A stretch of 64,000 bases of DNA from Veillonella sp. KGMB01456 (GCF_023051165.1 NZ_JALKIG010000002.1:59883-123882), one strand, 5' to 3'; positions 27,654-38,074 are shown, counted from the stretch's first letter. The notes: generated from the sequence alone by a model not told the origin. Translations and numbers: made by a program.

Positions 27654-29027
27654 ATGATATTAGGACCGAATTTTACACGTCGACCGTTAACGTGGCAAGA
27701 AAAAGTCAGGAATTCGCTGATGACGAATCCGCAACGCTTATTAGCTTTAAGCTTCGCCGTACTTATGTTGTTTGGAGGATATTTGCTGACTTTGCCATGG
27801 GCTACCCTTGACGGTAGCCGAACACCGTTTATTGATGCTCTTTTTGTGGCCGTATCCTGCGTGTCTGTAACGGGGCTTACGACGGTAGATACGTTTCACC
27901 ATTGGAGTATTTTCGGACAGACTATAATGATTTTGCTGATTCAAATCGGCGGTTTGGGGACGATGACCTTTACAACGTTTATCTTTATAGTACTGAGACG
28001 CCGTGTAGGGCTGGAGAATAAATTATTACTTCAAGAAGATATTGGGCAAGATAATATTTCGGTGCAAACTGTGCTTAAACAAATTGCCATTCTCACATTT
28101 GGCTTTGAATTTATCGGCGGGGTAGCCTATACGTTAGATTTATATCCTTATTTAGGGTATAGCGCTATATATTACGGCTTTTACCAGGCTATTTCTACAT
28201 TTTGTAACGCCGGCTTTGTGTTTTTTGACAATGATTTGCCTTATAAAATGGTAGGTGATTGGGGCTTTACGCTGATAACTTGCAGCCTTATCCTTATTGG
28301 CGGCTTTGGTTACATGGCGTCCTTCGATATTTGGAACAATCGCCAACGGGGATTCGCTCAATTAACATTGCATACGAAAGTGATGCTTGTTGGTGAATTG
28401 ATTCTCGTTGTAGCCGGTACACTTAGTATTCTTGGCTTGGAATGGACGCAAACATTAGCCGGATTACCGTTCACAACTAAAATTCAAGGCGCTTTGTTTC
28501 AAGCCATAACGCCGCGCACGGCCGGTATTCCGACGTTGAATTACGCGGATTTGCATCCCATTACGGTTTTTATTACGGTGGTACTCATGTTTATCGGGGC
28601 CGGGCCAAACTCGACCGGTGGCGGTATAAAAATCAGTACCATGGCTGTATTATGGGCCACATCACGTTCGTTGTTCACTAATACACGACGTGTCGAAATC
28701 TTTGAGCGAAGCTTAAGTCAGAGCGTTATTTATAAGGCCGTGGGCATTGTATTCTTTTCATCCATGCTCGTTGTGCTGGCTACTTTTGTCTTGGCCGGTG
28801 TAGAATCATTTCCGTTCTTGGATTTATTATTTGAAGTGACCTCCGCTTTTGCTACGGTAGGCCTTACCATAGGGATTACGCCGGAGCTGTCAACCATCAG
28901 TAAGCTAACGTTGATTATCGTGATGTATACAGGCCGTATCGGTGTGCTTACTTTGATTGGCGCCTTTTTCTTAAAACGTCGTGCCACGACTACGGCATAC
29001 TATCCGGAAGATAATGTGTTGCTATAG
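27654..29027 (+). CDS. Potassium uptake protein, TrkH/KtrB family
   Basis: Membrane subunit of a K+ (Na+-coupled) transporter. At 457 residues it is KtrB-sized. Four M1-P-M2 repeats are visible through their selectivity-filter loops: SVTGLTTVD, STFCNAGF, TPRTAGI and FATVGLTIG, plus GAGPNSTGGGIK. The ATG follows GAGG at 27645-27648. The regulatory subunit gene starts 65 bases downstream, so the two form a transporter operon. Confidence 0.93.
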   Translation: MILGPNFTRRPLTWQEKVRNSLMTNPQRLLALSFAVLMLFGGYLLTLPWATLDGSRTPFIDALFVAVSCVSVTGLTTVDTFHHWSIFGQTIMILLIQIGGLGTMTFTTFIFIVLRRRVGLENKLLLQEDIGQDNISVQTVLKQIAILTFGFEFIGGVAYTLDLYPYLGYSAIYYGFYQAISTFCNAGFVFFDNDLPYKMVGDWGFTLITCSLILIGGFGYMASFDIWNNRQRGFAQLTLHTKVMLVGELILVVAGTLSILGLEWTQTLAGLPFTTKIQGALFQAITPRTAGIPTLNYADLHPITVFITVVLMFIGAGPNSTGGGIKISTMAVLWATSRSLFTNTRRVEIFERSLSQSVIYKAVGIVFFSSMLVVLATFVLAGVESFPFLDLLFEVTSAFATVGLTIGITPELSTISKLTLIIVMYTGRIGVLTLIGAFFLKRRATTTAYYPEDNVLL

Positions 29028-29091
29028 TTTAGCTGGTTATTATTGATGGAAGATGTAGCTTTTTATTTTTTCATAAAACAGAGGTAATAAT

Positions 29092-29742
29092 ATGAAGCGT
29101 AAAACAATCGGTATTATAGGTCTTGGCCGTTTTGGCGGCACTTTGGCAAAACAGGTAGCGGCTATGGGGCATGAAGTAGTAGGTATTGATATTGAAGAGG
29201 GGTTGGTACAAAAACTGGCGCCCTATTTGACGCACAGTATCGTAGCCGATTTCAGTGATGAAGATACGATTCGTCAGTTAAATTTACAGGAATTGGACGT
29301 AGTTGTTATTGCCATTGGAGATAATTTAAAAGCTAAATTATTGTCCGCCATGGTACTCAAGGAATTACATGCGCCGTACATCGTGGCGAAAGCATCTACC
29401 GAAATGGAAAGTAAATTACTGGAGAAGGTAGGGGCCGATTTGATCATTTTCCCGGAAATGGATATGGCCGAACGAGTGGCTCAAATGTTGACTCGTGAAA
29501 ATATTGTAGACTATTTCCAGCTATCCCAGGACATCGGCTTGGTGGAAATGGGGATTCCTTCATTCATGATTGGTCACACTTTGACTGAATTGGATATTCG
29601 TAAGAAATATAATGTAAATATTGTGGCCGTAAAACGTGATAAAAATGTCATTGCACCGCCAAACCCGAATAATCCGTTACAAGATGAGGATATGTTGATT
29701 GTTATCGGTCGTAATGAAGATATTACTAAGCTTAGTCAATAA
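29092..29742 (+). CDS. Potassium uptake regulatory subunit, TrkA/KtrA family
   Basis: Cytoplasmic RCK-domain protein that gates the KtrB-type channel. It is 216 residues. The Rossmann GLGRFGGTLA motif at about residues 10-19 binds ATP/ADP or NAD(H); Asp at VVGID (about residue 36) ends the second strand. The C-terminal TrkA_C domain (about residues 140-216) is the kind that can bind c-di-AMP in Firmicutes. It follows the membrane subunit in the same direction and has a GAGG ribosome site. Confidence 0.93.
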   Translation: MKRKTIGIIGLGRFGGTLAKQVAAMGHEVVGIDIEEGLVQKLAPYLTHSIVADFSDEDTIRQLNLQELDVVVIAIGDNLKAKLLSAMVLKELHAPYIVAKASTEMESKLLEKVGADLIIFPEMDMAERVAQMLTRENIVDYFQLSQDIGLVEMGIPSFMIGHTLTELDIRKKYNVNIVAVKRDKNVIAPPNPNNPLQDEDMLIVIGRNEDITKLSQ

Positions 29743-29884
29743 TTTTTGGCGGTTGTTTTACGGGGTATTTGAAGTATATTGGATTTTCTCAAAAATAATC
29801 TGAAAATGAGATATGACTAAAGTTAGTAATGCATTCTTTTTGAAGGGGCAATATACTGATTATGCATGCTATGTACACTACTCG

Positions 29885-29913
29885 TTGACAAAGAGTAACA
29901 TTAAACATATAAT
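29885..29913 (+). promoter_or_regulatory. Consensus promoter for the OPT transporter
   Basis: TTGACA (29885-29890) and TATAAT (29908-29913) with exactly 17 bases between, a perfect housekeeping-type promoter. Expected start near 29920. Confidence 0.85.
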
Positions 29914-29919
29914 TCAAGT

Positions 29920-30139
29920 AGAGAAAAAAGGGGCATCCACGGTGTGGAGAGCCCCTTTAGTTGTGTAATAGCGAAAGAGAAAAGTTTTTATGTAGTGGAC
30001 TTGATAAGAATCAGTTCGGAGCAGGTGGGATTCTTGGTTGATTGTAGGCAGCTAACGAAATTTCCTTAGGTAAATCTTTTAATTATCTTTATTTTTTCAC
30101 TTTTGTATTTCTGTTTTATTTATCTAAGGAGATGATTTT
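29920..30139 (+). other. Structured 220-base leader of the OPT transporter gene
   Basis: The stretch 29743-30139 has no gene. From the promoter, the leader begins with a compound hairpin: AAAGGGGC (29927-29934) with GCCCCTTT (29951-29958), enclosing TCCAC/GTGGA with a 3-base loop. A second stem, AAGAATC (30006-30012) with GATTCTT (30029-30035), follows. The end is T-rich (30079-30118), before CTAAGGAG. It does not match any riboswitch class I know (no T-box, SAM or TPP core). Confidence 0.5.
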
Positions 30140-32071
30140 ATGGCATCAAATGAGCATCACAATGAGGTTCGTCCGATTATGGATCCAACCAAAAATTATG
30201 AGGAAATTAACAGTTATGTTATTTTCTGGGGGCTCTTCTTTGCCGCGTTATTTGCCTTGGCCGTTGGCTATTTATGCTTAAAAATCGGCCAGACCGTAGA
30301 TGCGTTTGCACCGGTATCAATTCTATCCATGGGGATGGCGGTTTTATTCAAACGTAAAAATGCTTTCCCGGAAACCGTTCATATTCAGGCCATTGCCAGC
30401 TCCGGTACTAACGTACTGGCAGGGGTAATGTTCATTTTACCGGCTCTTTTTATTCTTGATATTCATACTGTATCGGTTTTCCAAATGATTGTGCCTATCG
30501 TGTTAGGCGGTTTATTGGGGGTATTCCTTTGCGTATTCTTCCGTCAGTATTTCTGTGAAGAAATGCATCATGCCTATCCGTTCCCAAGTGGCCGTGCCGC
30601 TGCCGAAGTATTGAGCAGTAATGATGGCGGTAAGGCTAAACTCATGGCGCTTAGCGGTTTATTGGGTTTAGGCTATGATTTCGTATTAAACTCCCTTGGT
30701 TGGTGGCGTGAAGTTTTCTCCACTACCACATTCCGTTGGGGCCAAGTATTCCAGCAGAACAGTAAAATGCACTTATCTTTAGACAGTGACATTGCTTTAT
30801 TAGGTTTAGGTTATTTTACCGGTATCCGTTATGGTTCTATTATTGCCGCCGGGTCTTTCTTTGCCTGGTTCGTAATGGTTCCATTGTTCTTCTTCATCGG
30901 TGGCGATCACATCATGATGGTAGGGGGCAAAGAAATCTTACTTGCCGATGCTTCCACCGGTGATGTATTTAAGACTTATGTGCGCCATATCGGTATTGGT
31001 ATGCTTGCCATGGCCGGTGTTATCGGCTTATTGACCATGTCCAATGTAGTAAGCAAAATTATGAAACGCGCCATCGTTGATATGTTCAGCCGTGGTAAAA
31101 CTACGACAGTTAACGTATTGCGTACGCAGATTGATTTGCCTTCTTCCGTATTGGGCTTAGGTATTGTATTAACAACAGTTTTATTCTCTATTTTCTTCCA
31201 TATTTATTATGCTGATACATTCCTACAAACAGTGTTGGCATTCTTCATCGTTTTGATTTTATCTTTCTTATTGTCTGTAGTAGGTATCAGTTCTATCGCC
31301 TTTACCGGTAATGAACCGGTATCGGGCATGACAATTTTCATGATTTTAATTAGTGCCGTTATCATGACCAGTGTTGGTATGGGCGGTACAACCGGTATCA
31401 TTGCTATCTTGATGATGGCTGCGTTCTTAGCAACAACTATCGGTGTAGCGGGTAACTTCATGTCTGAATTGAAAGTTGCACACTTAACCGGTGCTACACC
31501 TGCCAAAATGCAATTATGGCAATTAGTCGGCGTTGTAATCGCCGGTATTGTATGCGTAGGCGTTTTAATCTTGCTTAACAATGCATACGGTTTCGTAGGC
31601 GACGGTGCTTTAAATGCGCCACAAGCTAATGCTATGGCCGCTATTGTTGAACCGTTGATGACCGGCGGCAGTGCTCAATGGGAATTATATATTCTTGGCG
31701 CTATTTTTGCCGTATTACTTTGGATGATTGGTGTTCCGCCATTGGCCTTTGCCCTCGGTGCATACTTACCAATGGAAATCAATACGCCAATCTTAGTGGG
31801 CGGTTTCATTTCTTATTTGGTTAAACGCAGCAGCAAAGATGAAGCTGAAAGTGAAGCACGCGTAGCTGAAGGCGGTACCGTAGCTTCCGGTTTCGTAGCC
31901 GGTGGTGCCATTGGTTCCTTAATCAGTGCGGTTCTTAAAATCGCCGGTGTTGATTGGTTCTTGGATGCGTGGGAAAAAACACCGGAAGCAACATACCTTG
32001 GTATTGTGATTTATCTTGCTTTGTGCGTAATGATTTATAAAATTGCTACCCGTAAACGCGCTGCTAACTAA
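30140..32071 (+). CDS. OPT family oligopeptide transporter
   Basis: A 643-residue integral membrane protein with roughly 14-16 hydrophobic helices, typical of the bacterial OPT family (proton-coupled peptide or metal-chelate uptake). Conserved features seen are KIGQTVDAFAPVSILSMG near residue 50, the HAYPFPSGRAAAEVL segment at about 150-164, and FTGNEPVSGMT near residue 395. Start after CTAAGGAG. In this peptide- and lactate-consuming group it plausibly imports oligopeptides, but the substrate is not shown. It is monocistronic with a strong promoter. Confidence 0.92.
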   Translation: MASNEHHNEVRPIMDPTKNYEEINSYVIFWGLFFAALFALAVGYLCLKIGQTVDAFAPVSILSMGMAVLFKRKNAFPETVHIQAIASSGTNVLAGVMFILPALFILDIHTVSVFQMIVPIVLGGLLGVFLCVFFRQYFCEEMHHAYPFPSGRAAAEVLSSNDGGKAKLMALSGLLGLGYDFVLNSLGWWREVFSTTTFRWGQVFQQNSKMHLSLDSDIALLGLGYFTGIRYGSIIAAGSFFAWFVMVPLFFFIGGDHIMMVGGKEILLADASTGDVFKTYVRHIGIGMLAMAGVIGLLTMSNVVSKIMKRAIVDMFSRGKTTTVNVLRTQIDLPSSVLGLGIVLTTVLFSIFFHIYYADTFLQTVLAFFIVLILSFLLSVVGISSIAFTGNEPVSGMTIFMILISAVIMTSVGMGGTTGIIAILMMAAFLATTIGVAGNFMSELKVAHLTGATPAKMQLWQLVGVVIAGIVCVGVLILLNNAYGFVGDGALNAPQANAMAAIVEPLMTGGSAQWELYILGAIFAVLLWMIGVPPLAFALGAYLPMEINTPILVGGFISYLVKRSSKDEAESEARVAEGGTVASGFVAGGAIGSLISAVLKIAGVDWFLDAWEKTPEATYLGIVIYLALCVMIYKIATRKRAAN

Positions 32072-32151
32072 TTACGGCGATGTAACGGTTGATGAGTCAT
32101 CGTAATCGAGTAGCCAACTAATTGCTGCCGATGTGACCGGTGATGAGTCAT
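32063..32151 (+). repeat. Duplicated 38-bp segment with 50-bp period overlapping the OPT stop
   Basis: 32063-32100 and 32113-32151 share gcyAACTAATT-(8)-GATGTrACsGkTGATGAGTCAT with a few mismatches; a third short echo (TGACCGGTGAT) is at 32161-32171. The first copy includes the transporter stop codon, so the duplication began at the gene end. Confidence 0.75.
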
Positions 32152-32199
32152 TTTGTAAAATGACCGGTGATTTATAAGTTAATTTAAAAAGTTTTACAT

Positions 32200-32243
32200 A
32201 AGGGCTTTTAAAGGTCAATGATCTTTAAAGGCCCTTTGATTTT
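32200..32243 (+). terminator. Terminator after the OPT gene
   Basis: AAGGGCTTTTAAAG (32200-32213) pairs over 14 bp (one G-U) with CTTTAAAGGCCCTT (32223-32236), followed by TGATTTTTT. Confidence 0.88.
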
Positions 32244-32296
32244 TTGACTAAACAGTAAATAAGCGAGTTTTTACGAAATCTGTATGAAATATTTGC

Positions 32297-32330
32297 TTGA
32301 CATTTTGACGTTTTATGATAACATTATAGC
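32297..32330 (+). promoter_or_regulatory. Probable promoter of the hrcA operon
   Basis: TTGACA at 32297-32302 with a -10 candidate CATTAT (32322-32327, spacing 19) or TATAGC (32325-32330). The CIRCE operator starts 6 bases beyond, where HrcA would block initiation. Confidence 0.55.
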
Positions 32331-32335
32331 TGTGA

Positions 32336-32362
32336 TTAGCACTCGATGTTAATGAGTGCTAA
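32336..32362 (+). promoter_or_regulatory. CIRCE operator
   Basis: TTAGCACTC-N9-GAGTGCTAA, identical to the CIRCE consensus bound by HrcA. It lies between the promoter and hrcA, making the whole hrcA-grpE-dnaK-dnaJ operon autoregulated and heat-inducible. Confidence 0.97.
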
Positions 32363-32377
32363 CAATGAGGTGTGAAT

Positions 32378-33400
32378 ATGGATGAACGTAAACAGCGCAT
32401 CTTACACGCTATCATACAGGACTACATAAAGTCGGCTGAACCGGTCGGTTCGAGGACTCTGGCGAAGAATTATAATTTGGGCGTCAGCCCGGCCACGGTC
32501 CGCAATGAAATGGCCGATTTGGAAGACCTGGGCTTTTTGGAACAACCGCATACATCAGCGGGTCGTATTCCATCAGCCAAGGGTTACCGCTTTTATGTAG
32601 ACGCTATGTTGCATTCGAACGGCACAGAGCGCGAAGATGCAGAAAAAATCAATAAAATATGGCAAGAAAAACCGGCTAACTTTGAAGATTTCTTCTTAAA
32701 TGTAGCCAAACTGATTTCACAAATCAGTCATAACATGAGTTTATTCCTAGCGCCGGCTCATGACACGTCGGTGTTGAAATTTATTCATGTCTTACCGATT
32801 GGTGAAAACAGAGCTATCATGGTTGTTGTAACCGACCAAGGTGCTTTGGATAATGAGCCGATGTATTTCAAAGAGGCTGTGGCCGATGATGTTTTGGCAA
32901 GTATGGCAATTCGCATGACAAATGCGTTAAAGGATGTTCGCTTGTCGAGCATGACCTTACAGAACTTGGAGGCAACAGTTCAGCTTATTGAAGGGCCGCG
33001 AGCGGTATTACTTATACTGGCAGAGGCTTTGTATCGCGCCATTGCCAAACGTAAACTGTTCTACTCGGTTGGTACGACCGAGCTGTTGGAACAACCGGAA
33101 TTCAAGGACATCAAGAAGGTTCAACCGATTCTGTCGATGTTGGAAGAACAAGATCAACTGAATCAGCTCTTGGCGGCGTCTAAGAAGAACGGTATCGGCA
33201 TTACCATCGGCAGTGAAAATCAGGCGGAACCGCTTAAAGATTTAAGCGTTATTCAAGCTGATTTCGGTGATAAAGATGAGCGTATCGGTACGTTGGCTAT
33301 ATTAGGACCTACTCGTATGGAGTATGGCCGAATCATTGGTATTTTATCGTATATGCAAGATTTTATGCGTGCATTAGCGGAAAATAACAATAGAAAGTAA
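32378..33400 (+). CDS. hrcA: Heat-inducible transcription repressor HrcA
   Basis: Represses class I heat-shock genes by binding CIRCE, and depends on GroEL for folding. The ATG at 32378 follows GAGGTG (32367-32372); a GTG two codons earlier overlaps that site. It is 340 residues. The N-terminal winged helix spans about residues 1-75 (SAEPVGSRTLAKNYNLGVSP, then ATVRNEMADLEDLGFLEQPH), followed by TSAGRIPSAKGYRFYVD. The C-terminal region has GxxxExx-type inducer domain sequence ending MEYGRIIGILSYM. Confidence 0.96.
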   Translation: MDERKQRILHAIIQDYIKSAEPVGSRTLAKNYNLGVSPATVRNEMADLEDLGFLEQPHTSAGRIPSAKGYRFYVDAMLHSNGTEREDAEKINKIWQEKPANFEDFFLNVAKLISQISHNMSLFLAPAHDTSVLKFIHVLPIGENRAIMVVVTDQGALDNEPMYFKEAVADDVLASMAIRMTNALKDVRLSSMTLQNLEATVQLIEGPRAVLLILAEALYRAIAKRKLFYSVGTTELLEQPEFKDIKKVQPILSMLEEQDQLNQLLAASKKNGIGITIGSENQAEPLKDLSVIQADFGDKDERIGTLAILGPTRMEYGRIIGILSYMQDFMRALAENNNRK

Positions 33401-33416
33401 TGAGGTGATACTCACG

Positions 33417-34016
33417 ATGGGAGCAGACGAGATGAAACAGACTGAAGACTTTACACAGGATACAGTAACTGATGAAATGAACGTTGCCGGCGAACCTGAC
33501 GTGACGGTAGAAAGCGCTGAAGACGTAGCTGCTACTGAAGCAAAAGCGGCAGGTGAGACAGTAACAGCCGAAGCTGATGCCGTGAAAGATGCATTGGCGG
33601 AAGCGGAAAAAAGATTTGTTCGTTTGCAAGCCGACTTTGATAATTTCAAGCGACGCACATTGCAGGAAAAAGATCAATTGGCAGGTTTTGTAAAAGCGGA
33701 TGTAATGAAAGATTTATTCTCCGTGCTGGATAATTTTGAACGAGCTTTACAGGCACCGACTAATGCCGAAACAAAAGCATTCCTTGACGGTTTCGTAATG
33801 ATTCATCAGAACTTAATGGCTATGCTTAGCAAACACGGCTTAGCGGTAATTGATGCTGTAGGCAAACCGTTCGATCCGAATTATCATCAAGCAATCATGC
33901 GTGTGCCGTCTGATGAATATGAAGACGACACAGTTTGCGAAGTATTGCAAACCGGTTATACCGTAGATGGTAAGACGGTGCGTCCGGCCATGGTTAAAGT
34001 AGTACATAATGATTAA
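33417..34016 (+). CDS. grpE: Nucleotide exchange factor GrpE
   Basis: Releases ADP from DnaK. The ATG at 33417 follows GAGGTG (33402-33407) with 9-base spacing, giving 199 residues. An acidic, Ala/Glu-rich N-terminal region of about 60 residues leads to the coiled coil (ALAEAEKRFVRLQADFDNFK) and the C-terminal beta domain ending in TVCEVLQTGYTVDGKTVRPAMVKV. It lies 16 bases after hrcA in the heat-shock operon. Confidence 0.96.
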   Translation: MGADEMKQTEDFTQDTVTDEMNVAGEPDVTVESAEDVAATEAKAAGETVTAEADAVKDALAEAEKRFVRLQADFDNFKRRTLQEKDQLAGFVKADVMKDLFSVLDNFERALQAPTNAETKAFLDGFVMIHQNLMAMLSKHGLAVIDAVGKPFDPNYHQAIMRVPSDEYEDDTVCEVLQTGYTVDGKTVRPAMVKVVHND

Positions 34017-34133
34017 TTTCGCCTAAGGCGTGCGATAGCGGAGGCATTCCAAGTGAGTGATCCGAGTCGCAGCTTACATTTGAAATTAACATGACAATAG
34101 ATGGCATAAGATAAAAATAGGAGGTCATTTAAA

Positions 34134-35987
34134 ATGGCAAAAGTAATTGGTATTGACTTAGGTACAACAAACTCTGTAGTCGCTGTAATGGAAGGCGGCG
34201 AACCGGTCGTTGTTACAAATCAGGAAGGTTCCCGTTTAACACCTTCCGTAGTAGGTTTTGCAAAAAATGGTGAACGTTTGGTAGGTCAGTTGGCAAAACG
34301 TCAGGCTGTATCCAATCCTGAAAAAACGATTTCTTCCATTAAACGTCACATGGGTAGTGACTACAAAGTAAAAATTGACGACAAACAATACACGCCGCAA
34401 GAAATTTCTGCCATGATTCTTCAGAAATTGAAAGCCGATGCAGAAGCCTATCTTGGTGAAACAGTAACTCAGGCCGTAATTACGGTACCTGCTTACTTCA
34501 CCGACAGCCAACGTCAGGCTACTAAAGATGCGGGCGCTATTGCAGGCCTTGATGTTCTTCGTATCATCAACGAACCGACAGCAGCTGCTTTGGCTTACGG
34601 TGTAGATAAAGACGAAGAAGGTAAAGTACTCGTATTCGACCTTGGCGGTGGTACTTTCGACGTATCCATCCTTGAACTTGGCGACGGCGTATTTGAAGTA
34701 AAAGCTACCAGCGGTAACAACCACTTGGGCGGTGATGACTTCGACCAACGCATCATGGACTGGATGATTGCAGAATTCAAAAAAGATACGGGCATTGATT
34801 TGTCTCAGGACAAAATGGCGGATCAGCGTTTAAAAGAAGCTGCCGAAAAAGCTAAAATTGAATTGTCCGGCGTTATGAGCACGAACATTAACTTACCATT
34901 TATCACAGCTGATGCTACCGGTCCTAAACACTTGGACTTGACTTTGACTCGTGCCAAATTCGAAGAATTAACTCACGACTTAGTTGAAGCAACTATTGAA
35001 CCTACTCGCAAAGCGTTGGCTGATTCCGGTCTCAGCGTAGGCGAAATCGATAAAATCTTACTCGTTGGTGGTTCTTCCCGTATTCCGGCTGTTCAAGAAG
35101 CTATCAAACGCGTTCTTGGCAAAGAACCTACCAAAAACGTTAACCCTGACGAATGTGTAGCCGTTGGTGCTGCTATCCAGGGCGGTGTACTTGTTGGTGA
35201 AGTTAAAGACGTATTACTTCTCGACGTAACTCCATTGTCCCTCGGTATCGAAACTTTGGGTGGTGTTTTCACACGCATTATCGATCGTAACACTACGATC
35301 CCTACATCCAAGAGCCAGGTATTCTCCACGGCAGCCGATAACCAACCGGCAGTAGATATTCACGTATTACAAGGTGAACGTGATTTTGCTGCTGACAACA
35401 AAACACTTGGTCGTTTTGAATTGACCGGTATTCCGGCAGCTCCACGTGGGGTACCTAAAATCGAAGTTACATTCAACATCGATGCTAACGGTATCGTTAA
35501 CGTAAAAGCTAAAGATATGGGCACCGGCAAAGAACAAGCTATTACCATTACTTCTTCCGGCGGTTTACAACAGGACGAAATCGACCGCATGGTTAAAGAA
35601 GCAGAAGCACATGCAGCTGAAGATAAAGCTAAAAAAGAAGAAATCGAAGTTAAAAACAATGCCGATTCCTTAGTATACCAAGCTGAAAAAGCTGTTAAAG
35701 ACTTCGAAGGTAAAGCCGATGCAGCAACTCTTGAACAAGTTACTAAAGCTAAAGATGCTTTGAAAGCCGCTATCGAATCCGGCAATGTAGAAGACATCAA
35801 AGCTAAGAGCGAAGAATTGACTAAACCATTGTACGAATTGTCCACTAAGATGTATGAACAAGCTCAGGCTGCTCAGCAGACTGCCGGTGATGCTCAGGGC
35901 GCGCAAGGTGCTCAAGGCGGCGCACAGCAGAATGATGATGTAGTTGATGCTGAATACACTGAAGTAAAAGACGATAAAAAAGACTAA
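34134..35987 (+). CDS. dnaK: Chaperone protein DnaK (Hsp70)
   Basis: ATP-dependent chaperone. At 617 residues it has the expected length. The N-terminal ATPase starts [19 protein letters not shown] and has [13 protein letters not shown] and [12 protein letters not shown]. It lacks the roughly 24-residue insertion of Gram-negative DnaK, as usual in Firmicutes. The substrate-binding domain follows [15 protein letters not shown], and the tail is Gln/Ala/Gly-rich ([10 protein letters not shown]) and ends in acidic residues. AGGAGG lies upstream of the ATG. Confidence 0.98.
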   Translation: MAKVIGIDLGTTNSVVAVMEGGEPVVVTNQEGSRLTPSVVGFAKNGERLVGQLAKRQAVSNPEKTISSIKRHMGSDYKVKIDDKQYTPQEISAMILQKLKADAEAYLGETVTQAVITVPAYFTDSQRQATKDAGAIAGLDVLRIINEPTAAALAYGVDKDEEGKVLVFDLGGGTFDVSILELGDGVFEVKATSGNNHLGGDDFDQRIMDWMIAEFKKDTGIDLSQDKMADQRLKEAAEKAKIELSGVMSTNINLPFITADATGPKHLDLTLTRAKFEELTHDLVEATIEPTRKALADSGLSVGEIDKILLVGGSSRIPAVQEAIKRVLGKEPTKNVNPDECVAVGAAIQGGVLVGEVKDVLLLDVTPLSLGIETLGGVFTRIIDRNTTIPTSKSQVFSTAADNQPAVDIHVLQGERDFAADNKTLGRFELTGIPAAPRGVPKIEVTFNIDANGIVNVKAKDMGTGKEQAITITSSGGLQQDEIDRMVKEAEAHAAEDKAKKEEIEVKNNADSLVYQAEKAVKDFEGKADAATLEQVTKAKDALKAAIESGNVEDIKAKSEELTKPLYELSTKMYEQAQAAQQTAGDAQGAQGAQGGAQQNDDVVDAEYTEVKDDKKD

Positions 35988-36005
35988 GAGGACGGTAAGT
36001 AACTG

Positions 36006-37184
36006 ATGGCGAAGGATTATTATGACGTCTTAGGGGTCGACAAAAACGCCTCTCAAGACGAAATAAAAAAAGCGTTTAGAAAAAAAGCGCGCCAATACCA
36101 TCCTGACGTAAACCGCGACAATCCGAAAGAGGCGGAAGAAAAGTTTAAAGAAGCTAACGAAGCCTATGAAGTATTGTCTGATGAAACCAAACGTGCCCAA
36201 TATGACCAGTACGGTCACGACGCCTTCACCCAAGGTGGCGGCGCCGGGGCCGGTGGTTTCGGCGGCTTTGGCGGTCAAGGCGGTTTTGGTGGGTTTGGCG
36301 GCCAGGCCGGCGGCTTTGGAGATATTTTTGACATGTTCTTCGGCGGTGGCGGTCAACAAAATAACGGTCCGCAAAAAGGTGACGATCTTCGTCATGATGT
36401 GGAAATCAGTTTTGAGGATGCCGCTTTCGGTCGTAAAATGACCATTGATGTACAGCGTCATGAAGAATGTAATCACTGTCACGGCACCGGCGGTGAACCG
36501 GGCAGTAAGGTAGAAACTTGTCCGCGTTGTCACGGCAGCGGTCAGGAAACAGTGGTACAAAATACACCATTCGGTCAGATGCGTTCCGCTCGTACATGCT
36601 CCGTTTGTCACGGTTCCGGTAAAAAGATTGAAAAACCTTGTAAGGTATGTCACGGCAGTGGTGAAACCGTGGGCCGTAAGAAGATTGAAATCAAAATTCC
36701 GGCCGGCGTTGACAGCGGCTCCCGTTTGCGCGTAGCCAATGAAGGCGAACCTGGCATTAAAGGCGGTCCTAAAGGTGACTTGTACGTATACATTTACGTA
36801 AGACCAAGTCGTGAGTTCGAACGTCAAGGCAACGAAGTAGTAAGCGAAGCTAAGATTTCGTTTGCCCAAGCTGCAATCGGTGCGACTATTATGGTCAACA
36901 CCTTGGACGGCAAAGTTGAACTTAAAATTCCTGAAGGAACCCAGACCGGCACAATCTTCCGTTTGAAAGGCAAGGGGATTCCGTACTTACGTAACCCGAG
37001 CCAGCGCGGTGACCAACATGTTCGCGTAACGGTTGTAACACCTAAGAAGTTAAACCAGAAACAACGTGAACTCTTGGTACAATTTGCCAAAGAAGGCAAA
37101 GAAGATGTAACCGTGTTAAAAGAGAGCAAGAGCATTTTGGAAAAAATCGGTGATAAATTCAAAGATGCCTTATGTGGTGATTGA
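36006..37184 (+). CDS. dnaJ: Chaperone protein DnaJ (Hsp40)
   Basis: Co-chaperone stimulating DnaK ATPase. At 392 residues it is a full type I DnaJ: J domain with HPD at about residues 31-33, a Gly/Phe-rich region at about 77-115, four zinc-finger repeats ([32 protein letters not shown]) at about 155-220, and the C-terminal substrate-binding domains. It starts 18 bases after dnaK. prmA follows after 41 bases. Confidence 0.97.
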   Translation: MAKDYYDVLGVDKNASQDEIKKAFRKKARQYHPDVNRDNPKEAEEKFKEANEAYEVLSDETKRAQYDQYGHDAFTQGGGAGAGGFGGFGGQGGFGGFGGQAGGFGDIFDMFFGGGGQQNNGPQKGDDLRHDVEISFEDAAFGRKMTIDVQRHEECNHCHGTGGEPGSKVETCPRCHGSGQETVVQNTPFGQMRSARTCSVCHGSGKKIEKPCKVCHGSGETVGRKKIEIKIPAGVDSGSRLRVANEGEPGIKGGPKGDLYVYIYVRPSREFERQGNEVVSEAKISFAQAAIGATIMVNTLDGKVELKIPEGTQTGTIFRLKGKGIPYLRNPSQRGDQHVRVTVVTPKKLNQKQRELLVQFAKEGKEDVTVLKESKSILEKIGDKFKDALCGD

Positions 37185-37225
37185 AAAGCTCGCCTGAACT
37201 TCTTGTTCGGGACCGGAGGTATATA

Positions 37226-38074
37226 ATGAAATGGATAGAAATATCCGTTGCCATCGAAAGAGTAGTCATTGAAGAGGTGACTACTCTTTTTGATACATAT
37301 AGCAGCAACGGCTTTATAGAAGAAGATATTCCGAATGAACCTGCTTGGGTGCAACTTACCTTGTATGGTGATGCTGAGAAAACGCCTAAAGAGTGGGAAG
37401 AATTAATTGCAGGGGCTCTAAAAACGGCTCAATTCACTTACAAGCACCTGTATGCCAAAGAAGTAACCGATACGGATTGGTATAACAATTGGCAACAGTA
37501 TATTGAGCCGACTGAAATTTTACCGAATGTAGTAATCCATCCGGCGTGGAAAGAATATACACCAAAAGGCAATGAGACAGTGCTGACCATTGATTCTGAT
37601 TTATCTTTTGGTACCGGTGCTCATGAAACAACTAAAGCTTGTGCCGAATTAATGGCTAAATACGGTCAAAGTAAACAGACCTGTCTTGATATCGGTACCG
37701 GCACGGGGATTTTACTCCTCGTTGCTCATACCTTGGGAATTCCTAATCTGATTGGTATTGATATTGATGAAAATGCGGCTGAACAGGCTAAGCTTAATTG
37801 TGAAACGAATAAGGTAGCGGCCAAGATAATCTGTGGAGATTTAGCTAAGGATTTTGACGGTAAAGCGGATTTAATCATGGCCAACCTTACGGTAGATCCT
37901 TTAAAGATTCTATTGCCTACTATAAGCACCAAATTAGCCTCTGACGGCATTTTAATTATCAGCGGTATCATCGATGACCGTTACAATGAAATCATGCCGT
38001 ATATCAAAGAACATTGGCAGATAGTGGAAGAAGTTGTCAAAGGGTCATGGCATACTTTGGCACTAAGACAATAA
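37226..38074 (+). CDS. prmA: Ribosomal protein L11 methyltransferase
   Basis: Trimethylates L11 using SAM. The ATG at 37226 follows GGAGG (37215-37219); the frame extends 15 codons upstream into dnaJ but without similarity. It is 282 residues. An N-terminal recognition domain includes DWYNNWQQYIEP, and the methyltransferase domain has FGTGAHETTKAC, LDIGTGTGILLL and the NLTVDPL motif IV (family NxxxxxL). The dnaJ-prmA-rsmE order is standard in Firmicutes. Confidence 0.95.
   Translation: MKWIEISVAIERVVIEEVTTLFDTYSSNGFIEEDIPNEPAWVQLTLYGDAEKTPKEWEELIAGALKTAQFTYKHLYAKEVTDTDWYNNWQQYIEPTEILPNVVIHPAWKEYTPKGNETVLTIDSDLSFGTGAHETTKACAELMAKYGQSKQTCLDIGTGTGILLLVAHTLGIPNLIGIDIDENAAEQAKLNCETNKVAAKIICGDLAKDFDGKADLIMANLTVDPLKILLPTISTKLASDGILIISGIIDDRYNEIMPYIKEHWQIVEEVVKGSWHTLALRQ

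Noticed and set aside
29927..29958. Terminator of the potassium transporter operon
   Set aside because: The hairpin lies downstream of a consensus promoter and lacks a strong U-run, so it is better seen as part of the next leader, though not excluded.
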